From NCBI GenBank assembly GCA_003138365.1, contig PLFY01000189.1, forward strand, positions 10,048 to 48,991: a stretch of 38,944 bases of DNA. Direction: 5' to 3'. Source of the stretch: Acidobacteriaceae bacterium (lineage in GTDB: Bacteria; Acidobacteriota; Terriglobia; Terriglobales; Acidobacteriaceae). The translations under genes were made by a program, and so were the position numbers. The first letter of the stretch is position 1, and every line of letters begins with the position of its first letter. The notes under the pieces are model-generated. The model was not told where the DNA came from. It did no database searches and saw only the letters and a list, made by a program, of their open reading frames with translations. Below, in pieces: positions 33,121 through 38,944 of this stretch.

Positions 33121-33717
33121 TTATCGCCGCTTGCGATTGATGAATTGGTGGTAGAGGCTCCAAACAGAGTTGTGCATGAGGCGTTGCTGCTTGGCTTTGA
33201 GGGCGGTGTAAGAACGCTGCACGTAGTTATCGAATTCAGGTGGGAAGTCGATGAGTGAACGGCGCTCAGAGTAGTCTCCCTTGGCCCATTTGGCCAGGAC
33301 TGCTTTGTATCCCACAACGTGGGTGACGAACTCGAGGAGACACTGGGGCATCTCCTCCTCGACGATGAGATAGGCTTTCTCAATAATGATCTTTTCGCGG
33401 ATGTTATTTAAAGGCACGAAGATGGTGGTGAGCCACAAAATCCAATCCTTCAACTCCTCTTCAGTAACGATGATGTTCTTTTCCTTGCCCTGCTTCTTGA
33501 GCATCGTCTTATAGGCGATGTGTCCGGCCTGAGAGGCTACGTAGAGGGGGCCGTAAAACTCATTGAGGCGCTTGTTGACGAGGCGCAGCTTATCCGCCCG
33601 CTGGGCCATCATCCGAGTGCTGAGGAATGTGACCAGATAGCCGGCGAATGCAAGAACAACGGTGAGAACGGCGGCGCCTTGCAGGGAGTTGGGAGCGAAG
33701 AAATTGGACAGGTCCAT
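33121..33717 (-). CDS. Membrane-anchored protein of unknown function
   Basis: 198 residues from the ATG at 33717; a TTG at 33738 would add seven. A single hydrophobic helix (about 10-35: LQGAAVLTVVLAFAGYLVTFLST) is followed by a charged, mostly helical cytoplasmic domain. Blocks include RLVNKRLNEFYGPLYVASQAGHIAY, EEELKDWILWLTTIFVPLNNIREKII and a basic C-terminus FINRKRR. I do not recognise the family. The segment RLNEFYGPLY resembles bacterial phage- or defence-associated membrane proteins of unknown role, but this is only an impression. Confidence 0.7.
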   Translation of the reverse strand: MDLSNFFAPNSLQGAAVLTVVLAFAGYLVTFLSTRMMAQRADKLRLVNKRLNEFYGPLYVASQAGHIAYKTMLKKQGKEKNIIVTEEELKDWILWLTTIFVPLNNIREKIIIEKAYLIVEEEMPQCLLEFVTHVVGYKAVLAKWAKGDYSERRSLIDFPPEFDNYVQRSYTALKAKQQRLMHNSVWSLYHQFINRKRR

Positions 33718-33807
33718 AGCGTGGGTTGCCTTGGCCAAAAGTATACGCGGTGAGTCGATTGCCGCAATGTGATCGCTGCAATTTCGCTGGAGGCTTGTAC
33801 CAGTTTG

Positions 33808-34605
33808 CTACTTTTTGTGTGGGGGTGAAGCCGGCTTTGCCTTTTCAGGAATCACGCGGATCTCGAAGAGCTTGGGCCATAGCTTGCCGGTGACGAAGAG
33901 GCGGTCGTGCACGGGGTCGTAGGCGATGCCGTTCAGTACGGCCTCAGGGCTGGAGCGCTCGCTCTGGGGTAGCAGGCCGGTGAGGTCGACGAAGCCGAGA
34001 ACCTTGCCCGTAGCGGGGGCGATGCGTGCGATGCGATCCGAATGCCAGATGTTGGCATAGATCTCGCCTTGAACGAACTCGAGCTCATTGAGTTGGGTCA
34101 CGGGCAGGCCATGGTCCCGGACGGTGACGCGGCGCAGCACTTTGAAGGTTGTGGGATCGAGGAAGCGGAGCGTTGCGGTGCCATCGCTGAGGATCATTTC
34201 TTTGTCATCCGCGGTCAGCCCCCAGCCTTCACCGTCATAAGGCAATGTATGCAGAAAACGGAAGGTGGCGCGGTCATAGACCAGCGCGACGTGGTCTTGC
34301 CAGGTGAGCTGAATCAGAGTGCTGCCCCAGGGGGCAAGTCCTTCAGCGAAGTACTTGGCGGGCACGTCCTGGAGTTGCAGGATGCGGCCGGTTTCAAGGT
34401 CTTCCATGCGCAGGGAGGACTGGCCGTTGAGGCCGGTGCTCTCATAGAGATGCCCATCCAGATAGAAGAGCCCCTGCGTATAGGCGTGCTGGTCGTGCGG
34501 GTAGGTGTGAACGACCTGGTAAGTGTCCGCCGCGAATGCGGGTGGGAGCATCCCGACGCAAAGCGACAGGAGGACAAGTGCGCGGCGCAAGGGGAAGAAG
34601 TTCAT
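33808..34605 (-). CDS. Glutamine cyclotransferase (plant-type glutaminyl cyclase)
   Basis: 265 residues. Signal peptide about 1-25 (ALVLLSLCVGMLPPAFAA). Converts N-terminal Gln of peptides to pyroglutamate. The family beta-propeller signature is visible: YPHDQHAYTQGLFYLDGHLYESTGLNGQSSLR, YFAEGLAPWGSTLIQLTWQDHVALVYD, FRFLHTLPYDGEGWGLT, LSDGTATLRFLDP, LNELEFVQGEIYANIWHSDRIARI and VLNGIAYDP. It starts 15 bp after the stop of the upstream DUF4397 lipoprotein gene, so they may be cotranscribed. Probably periplasmic or secreted. Confidence 0.9.
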   Translation of the reverse strand: MNFFPLRRALVLLSLCVGMLPPAFAADTYQVVHTYPHDQHAYTQGLFYLDGHLYESTGLNGQSSLRMEDLETGRILQLQDVPAKYFAEGLAPWGSTLIQLTWQDHVALVYDRATFRFLHTLPYDGEGWGLTADDKEMILSDGTATLRFLDPTTFKVLRRVTVRDHGLPVTQLNELEFVQGEIYANIWHSDRIARIAPATGKVLGFVDLTGLLPQSERSSPEAVLNGIAYDPVHDRLFVTGKLWPKLFEIRVIPEKAKPASPPHKK

Positions 34606-34620
34606 GGTGTGGGCAGGGCT

Positions 34621-35361
34621 CTAGTTTACGTCGTTGGCGGTGAAGACCGCGACGGGGGGATTGCTGGTGAGCTGGGTATCGACAATGAGCACGGTGCGGA
34701 CTTCGCCGCCAGTGAGACCGATGGGAGTTGAGGTGTAGCTGGGTGTGGTGAGGCCGGTGGGCGTGATGACCATGGTGACGGTTTGGGAAAGGAAGCTGAC
34801 GTAGGTGGGCGTGTTGCCGACGGGCAGAGCAGTGACGAGAGGAATGGCGTTGGCAAGGGTTGAGCCGGCGGGAACCATATAGACGTCAACTGCGCCGGTA
34901 TTGATGGCCTGATTGAGGAAGCGGAAGGCGGAGTGGCCGGTGGCCGCGGCGACCTGCTGGTCTTGAAGAACTGTGATTTCATAGCCAGTCGGGGCGGCGG
35001 CGTCGTCCGTCAGAAAAGCGGAGTGCTGGTCGCCGGCGGCCAGCACCCAGTCGTTGGTGGTGAGCAGTGGGGGGCCGGCGGTAGTGGCGTTTACATTGAT
35101 GACGGCGGAGTTGGAGGCCGGAAGGGCGCCATAGGCGGTGATGGCTCCCTGACCGATGTTGGCGGCAATGAGTGTGCCGTTGACGGTTACATTCACGGCC
35201 GGGGCGAGGTAAGAAGCATCGATGACACGCACCAGGGTGGGTTGGGTGTAACTGCCGACGTTCTCGCAGGCGGTGAGGAAGAGGGCTACGGCCAGCGCAG
35301 CCACGGCGGCCAAGGTCAGGCGGGGCACGGTCAGCAGCGGCGCACCGTTCATCCTGGTCAT
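34621..35361 (-). CDS. DUF4397-type lipoprotein
   Basis: About 246 residues from the ATG at 35361; an ATG at 35400 is an alternative. The signal peptide ends in a lipobox, ALFLTAC|ENVG, so the Cys is probably lipid-modified. The mature part has the DUF4397 style of short beta repeats: LVRVIDASYLAPAVNVTVNGTLIAANIG, AFRFLNQAINTGAVDVYMVPAGSTLANAIPL, YVSFLSQTVTMVITPTG and EVRTVLIVDTQLTSNPPVAVF. DUF4397 proteins are extracytoplasmic with no defined function. It precedes the glutamine cyclotransferase gene by 15 bp. Confidence 0.82.
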   Translation of the reverse strand: MTRMNGAPLLTVPRLTLAAVAALAVALFLTACENVGSYTQPTLVRVIDASYLAPAVNVTVNGTLIAANIGQGAITAYGALPASNSAVINVNATTAGPPLLTTNDWVLAAGDQHSAFLTDDAAAPTGYEITVLQDQQVAAATGHSAFRFLNQAINTGAVDVYMVPAGSTLANAIPLVTALPVGNTPTYVSFLSQTVTMVITPTGLTTPSYTSTPIGLTGGEVRTVLIVDTQLTSNPPVAVFTANDVN

Positions 35362-35598
35362 CCTGGCGCCGGTCCCCGAGCGAAAGCAGATTGTCTTCAT
35401 CGCGCGCATCTTGGAGTGCGGAAAAGGCCTTCCACCCATAGTACAGGGGAGGGATGGGATGCGGTTGCGAGTTTTTGAGCAATGCGGGAGATTGGGGACT
35501 CGAGCGGACAGCGCATTGGATTCTGGACGCATTCCCTCAGAGGCTAAAGCCCGCACCCTTCAGGAAAAGCGAGCTTCCTTGGGCTGGAGTCCGCAGGC

Positions 35599-35913
35599 TC
35601 AGAGTCCGCCATGGAATCGGCCGAAGGTGCGGGCGAGCATGACTGACATGAGGGTCATTCCGATGCCGAGCGCGAGCACGTGGCCGGCGTTTTGGAGGCT
35701 GAAACTGCCGACACGGCAGATGAGCACGTAGGCGATGGCGAGATTGAACATGCCCCAGAGGACATTGACGGTGGAGGAGGACAGGCCCTGGCCTGGCGGC
35801 TTTGCGAAGGGGGATTGGAATTTGCGGCCGGAGATGCCGCTGATGAGATGAGGCAGTGTGTTGGCGAGGAATGCGCCGCCGAAGAAGTAGGAAACGTAGT
35901 AATACCAGGGCAT
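35599..35913 (-). CDS. Small conserved membrane protein of unknown function
   Basis: 104 residues from the ATG at 35913, with CAGGAG about 11 bases upstream. MPWYYYVSYFFGGAFLANTLPHLISGISGRKFQSPFAKPPG, then SSTVNVLWGMFNLAIAYVLICRVG, then HVLALGIGMTLMSVMLARTFGRF gives three hydrophobic segments. The opening and the PFAKPPG..LSSxTVNVLWG motif are shared with a widespread family of small bacterial membrane proteins, to which I can assign no function. The open frame continues to 36036 upstream without a better start. Confidence 0.78.
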   Translation of the reverse strand: MPWYYYVSYFFGGAFLANTLPHLISGISGRKFQSPFAKPPGQGLSSSTVNVLWGMFNLAIAYVLICRVGSFSLQNAGHVLALGIGMTLMSVMLARTFGRFHGGL

Positions 35914-36031
35914 GATGGGCAGGCTCCTGGAGGTAATCGTAGCAGGGGGTGGCTCGGATTGCTTTGCGAGGGTTGGGGAGTTGTTGCGAGCCGAGTTGTC
36001 AAAGCACGGTCGGGGTGGACATCTTTGTTCT

Positions 36032-36072
36032 CCCACCCATTTCGCAAAGGACGCGAAATGGATGGGGCACCC
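36032..36072. repeat. Palindromic repeat family 2, copy 2
   Basis: CCCACCCATTTCGC (36032-36045), a 7-base loop, GCGAAATGGATGGG (36053-36066), tail GCACCC. One arm mismatch. It lies just after the purine-permease gene in the sense of transcription and has the same tail as family 1. Confidence 0.8.
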
Positions 36073-36090
36073 GCACTGTTTGCTGGAATT

Positions 36091-37398
36091 CTAGCTTGCG
36101 CCGAGGTAGATGAAGCGGGCGAGAAAGAGGGCGGCGAGGGTGTAAAGAAGCCAGTCCTGGCGACGGAATTTGCCGGTGGCGAGGTGGAGAATGGCCCAGG
36201 CGATGATGCCGAAGCCGAGGCCGTTGGCGATGGAGTAGGTGAGCGGGATGAGGATGAGGGTGAGGAAGGAAGGGACAGCGACGAGCGGGTCAGTCCAGCG
36301 GATCTCAGTGATGGTGGCGAGCATGAGCGAGCCGACGAGAATGAGGGCGGGGGCGGTTGCGGCTGGAGGAACGATGCCGACAAAAGGAGCGGCGCCAATG
36401 GCTCCAAGAAAGAGCAGGCCGGTGACGATGGCGGTGACGCCCGAGCGTCCTCCGGCAGCGACGCCTGCTGTGGACTCGACGTAGCTTGTTACGGTGGAGG
36501 TTCCGGTCAGGGAGCCGAAGATGGTGGCGCTGGCGTCGGCGAATAATATCCGGTCCAGGCGTGGAATGGAGTGGTCGGCGGCGATCAGGCCAGCCCTCTT
36601 GGTGACGGCGACCAAGGTGCCGAGGTTGTCGAAGAGGTCGACGAAGAAGAAGACGAAGACAATTTCAAGCAGGCCCTTGTTGAGAGCGCCGCGAATGTCG
36701 AGCTTGAGGGCGGTGTCGGCCAGGGAGTGGAATCCGCCGGCAGCGGGAGTCCAATGGACAAGACCCAGCGCCCAGGCGATGGCGGTGACGGTGAGGACGC
36801 CGATGAGGATGGCGCCGCGAACCTTTTTCACTTCGAGGGCGACCATGAGGATGAGTCCGAAGAAGGCCAGGGCGGGAGTGGGGTTGCGGATATTGCCCAG
36901 GCCAACGAGCGTTGCCGGATCGCCGACCACCATGCCGGCGTTGCGGAAGCCGATGAATGCGATGAAGAGTCCGATTCCGCTGGCGACGGCGGCGTAGAGC
37001 TCATGGGGGATGGAGCGGAGGATCATTTGGCGGATGCCGGCGGCGGTGAGGGCGAGGAAGATGACGCCAGAGAGAAAGACAGCGCCCAAGGCGGTCTGCC
37101 AAGGGATGTGCATCTTGATACAAACGGTGTAGGTGAAGTAGGCGTTGAGACCCATGCCGGGAGCGAGCGCGATGGGATAGCGGGCCACCACACCCATCAG
37201 AATGGAGCCGAAGGCCGCTGAAAGGCAGGTGGCGGCGGTGACTGCGGCAAGTGGCATGCCGGCGGCCGACAGGATGGCTGGATTGACCAGGACAATATAC
37301 GCCATGGTCAGGAAGGTTGTGATGCCGGCGAGGACTTCGGTGCGCCAGTTGGTGCCGAGGCGGGCGAATTCAAAGTAGGTTTCCAGGCGTTTGAGCAT
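36091..37398 (-). CDS. NCS2 family purine permease (AzgA/AdeP-like)
   Basis: 435 residues, about 12-14 hydrophobic helices. Proton-coupled uptake of adenine, guanine or hypoxanthine. AzgA-type features are TFLTMAYIVLVNPAILSAAGMP, the GMGLNAYFTYTV substrate-site helix, FVDLFDNLGTLVAVT, SLTGTSTVTSYVESTAGVAAGGRSGVTA and a hydrophobic C-terminus. Length matches the family. It is the first gene of a minus-strand stretch ending at 33121. No purine-riboswitch fold is evident in its 5' region. Which purine is preferred cannot be read from the sequence. Confidence 0.93.
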   Translation of the reverse strand: MLKRLETYFEFARLGTNWRTEVLAGITTFLTMAYIVLVNPAILSAAGMPLAAVTAATCLSAAFGSILMGVVARYPIALAPGMGLNAYFTYTVCIKMHIPWQTALGAVFLSGVIFLALTAAGIRQMILRSIPHELYAAVASGIGLFIAFIGFRNAGMVVGDPATLVGLGNIRNPTPALAFFGLILMVALEVKKVRGAILIGVLTVTAIAWALGLVHWTPAAGGFHSLADTALKLDIRGALNKGLLEIVFVFFFVDLFDNLGTLVAVTKRAGLIAADHSIPRLDRILFADASATIFGSLTGTSTVTSYVESTAGVAAGGRSGVTAIVTGLLFLGAIGAAPFVGIVPPAATAPALILVGSLMLATITEIRWTDPLVAVPSFLTLILIPLTYSIANGLGFGIIAWAILHLATGKFRRQDWLLYTLAALFLARFIYLGAS

Positions 37399-37539
37399 AG
37401 GCGGGTGCTTTTAGAAGAGCACAGACTGAGCGGAACGCAAAGGAATTTTCACCTGCAGTGCGGCGGACGGCCTTTGCGGCAAAAGGGCGGGGTTTGCACG
37501 ATTCCGCGCTTGCGCTAGAAAGAAGGCGGAAGTGTGAGG

Positions 37540-37848
37540 CTATTTGCTGCCGCGATGAACCGTCGACGAAGATTTAACCAGCTCGGATACCTTCTCCGCG
37601 CACCAGAGTTTGATCAGAGACTGGTAGGGGACATCCAGCTTGCGCGCGTGGTTGCGGATGGTGTTCAGAACATCCTCTGGCATACGCAGGGATATGGTTT
37701 CAGTGGAAGGGCGCAGCTTGGGAAAGGTCACCAGCTTGGCCTTGCTCCAATCCACATACTCCGTGCTGTCGTTTTTTTGGGACTCCCAGAAGGCGCGCTC
37801 CTCGGCTTCGCTCGAAAACTTAGGAATGGGCTTCAATTGCTTGCTCAT
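37540..37848 (-). CDS. BrnA/CopG-like antitoxin
   Basis: 102 residues. The N-terminus is charged, and the C-terminal half TETISLRMPEDVLNTIRNHARKLDVPYQSLIKLWCAEKV has the shape of a ribbon-helix-helix DNA-binding domain: a short beta strand (TISLRMP) and two helices. It overlaps the upstream BrnT gene by 29 bp and follows it in the operon, as in brnTA systems. It probably neutralises BrnT and represses its own promoter, where an inverted repeat is present. Confidence 0.85.
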   Translation of the reverse strand: MSKQLKPIPKFSSEAEERAFWESQKNDSTEYVDWSKAKLVTFPKLRPSTETISLRMPEDVLNTIRNHARKLDVPYQSLIKLWCAEKVSELVKSSSTVHRGSK

Positions 37849-38119
37849 AGACGGCTCCCTCCCTCCGGCTCATGTCCCGCGCCGAGATGGGACGAATGAG
37901 CGTTCCGTTTTCCCGCTCGGTGAAAGTTATCTGCAACCAGCGATCCAGATCGGTGCGGCCCAGTGCATGAAATCGCGGCTCCCGTTGACTGGGTTTCACA
38001 TCGTCGGCCAACAACAGTGGCGCATTGAGAAAAACCTGCTCGACTTCCGGCTTGGAGACGCCATGCTTCTCGTTCTTCCTGGCGTTTCCTTCATCCCAGT
38101 CGAATCCAACGTAGAGCAT
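37820..38119 (-). CDS. brnT: BrnT family ribonuclease toxin
   Basis: 99 residues. VGFDWDEGNARKNEKHGVSKPEVEQVFLNAPLLL is the BrnT opening (FEWDExKAxxNxxKHGVxFEEA in the family), followed by RFHALGRTDLDRWLQITFTER and a C-terminal RPISARDMSRREGAVYE typical of the RelE/BrnT fold. BrnT toxins are ribonucleases that block translation. The start ATG at 38119 is followed 29 bases before its end by the antitoxin gene. An inverted repeat lies 10 bp upstream of its start. Confidence 0.9.
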   Translation of the reverse strand: MLYVGFDWDEGNARKNEKHGVSKPEVEQVFLNAPLLLADDVKPSQREPRFHALGRTDLDRWLQITFTERENGTLIRPISARDMSRREGAVYEQAIEAHS

Positions 38120-38129
38120 GGACAGTCTC

Positions 38130-38150
38130 TGTATATGTTTGCAATATACA
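38130..38150. promoter_or_regulatory. Inverted repeat upstream of brnT, likely operator
   Basis: TGTATAT (38130-38136), a 7-base spacer, ATATACA (38144-38150), 11-31 bp before the brnT ATG. It is AT-rich in a GC-rich setting and is suited to ribbon-helix-helix binding, so autoregulation by the antitoxin is likely. Confidence 0.5.
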
Positions 38151-38159
38151 ATTCTTCAG

Positions 38160-38839
38160 GTCAAATTGCAAGTGAATAGAAACAGTGCCCATCCTTTCGT
38201 GCACTCGGCGGAACAGCATAGAAATCCTCGAGCGGTTCGGGCGCTGACACGACTACGTGTCAACCCCCGTCCCTCCCATCGTCAAGGTATCTCCTTTATC
38301 GTCAGCGCCTTCCATTCACAGCACATTTGCCGGTTATTTCTCTCAATGCGCTAACCTGTCACTAAATGTGTGTTCTCAGAGTAGACCCAGGGGCGTCGCG
38401 TTCCGTTCCACCCTCCCACACCACCCCGCGCAAGTTCCTCGTTTTCAGGAACTTGGCTTCCAGGTTCCTCAAAACAAACGAATTACGGCAGAACCCTGCT
38501 CACAACGCGTTGAAAATAGGCAATTTGGACTGAAACACACCGGGGGGGATGCCCCACGGTCACCCGCAAGAAAGGACTTCATGGCAGGTGGCCCAGGTGA
38601 TGGGTGGCCCATGTGCTCATCCATAAATCTGGGTATGGGTGGCGGCCGCCCCAGAGCCTGCCCTGAGCTTGCCGAAGGGTCCCGATTTTGGAACCTGGGA
38701 TAACTCGCCTTGTGCCCCGTGCCCCATCCTTGTTGTCATCCTGAGCGGAGCGCAGCGGAGTCGAAGGACCTGCGTTTCGCAAATCTGTCGCAAGGGTGGG
38801 AAACCACAAAACTAAATAGTCCCAATAAAATAATCCCGC
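38160..38839. other. Non-coding stretch with dispersed repeats
   Basis: No convincing gene. A perfect 9-bp hairpin CAAGTTCCT / AGGAACTTG lies at 38431-38455. Two related repeats of the CCTGAGC...CGAAGG type, which I recognise as common dispersed elements in acidobacterial and other genomes, lie at 38653-38679 and 38735-38774. A partial copy resembling palindrome family 2 (CGCAAGGGTGGG) lies near 38790-38801. Confidence 0.5.
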
Positions 38840-38944
38840 TTATTCTTTCAGCGTCACAGTAATCTTCCGCGCATCCCCGCCCTCGGCGGTGATCGCAATC
38901 TCCCCCGTAGCCTTCTTGCGTATGCTCTTGAATTTTTCGCCCCA
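38840..38944 (-). CDS. C-terminal end of a gene cut by the window edge
   Basis: On the minus strand the last 34 codons of an open frame (FKSIRKKATGEIAITAE..., ending ARKITVTLKE) followed by TAA at 38840-38842. The alternating pattern suggests a beta-sandwich C-terminal domain of a secreted or hydrolytic protein. Too little is present to name it. Confidence 0.5.
   Translation of the reverse strand, partial: WGEKFKSIRKKATGEIAITAEGGDARKITVTLKE

Noticed and set aside
38257-38703. 148-codon plus-strand frame
   Set aside because: No ribosome-binding site, no recognisable domain, and it runs through dispersed repeats.

Overview
The window looks like chromosomal DNA from an acidobacterium, most likely class Terriglobia. 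This is inferred from protein families, not from a marker gene. Three secreted proteins resemble the soil-associated TIGR03435 family. They sit beside an Oar-like outer-membrane receptor with a carboxypeptidase-regulatory-like N-terminus and a protein of the acidobacterial VWFA-related family (TIGR03436). The DNA is GC-rich, and its intergenic spaces are crowded with short palindromic and heptameric repeats.

Layout. 1-10 kb: a GH105-type glycosidase (-), an AIM24 protein, an AI-2E family transporter, a secreted protein of unknown function, a secreted HExxH metallopeptidase (-), then a + strand housekeeping run (YgfZ-like, DUF1844, PhnP-like metallo-hydrolase, RibF). 10-15.8 kb (-): a class A penicillin-binding protein, a DUF5397-VapD toxin-antitoxin-like pair, an S41 protease homologue that has lost both catalytic residues, and a cation diffusion facilitator. 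16-24.9 kb (+): the accessory locus TIGR03435 x3 - Oar-like barrel - VWFA. 25-28.5 kb (+): a structured non-coding stretch, a 3' remnant of an L-serine dehydratase gene, then a small asparaginase-fold protein, threonine dehydrogenase and 2-amino-3-ketobutyrate CoA ligase (threonine to glycine plus acetyl-CoA). 28.7-33 kb: tRNA-Met (-), a double CDGSH protein, KdsB, Ada and adenosylhomocysteinase. 33-38.9 kb (-): an unknown membrane-anchored protein, glutamine cyclotransferase, a DUF4397 lipoprotein, a small membrane protein, an NCS2 purine permease, a BrnT/BrnA-like toxin-antitoxin pair, and the 3' end of a gene cut by the window edge.

The most unusual material is of two kinds. The first is the TIGR03435/Oar/VWFA locus. 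Its last three genes are tightly packed, and all three TIGR03435 paralogues end in the same C-terminal motif, so a shared cell-envelope export or uptake function is possible but unproven. The second is the repeat landscape. Four copies of a 10-bp-stem palindrome lie in the first 10 kb, one with a compensatory base change, one translated inside a protease gene, and one flanked by 17-bp direct repeats. Arrays of 7-bp TCAG-type units lie at gene ends, and two larger inverted-repeat elements resemble MITEs.
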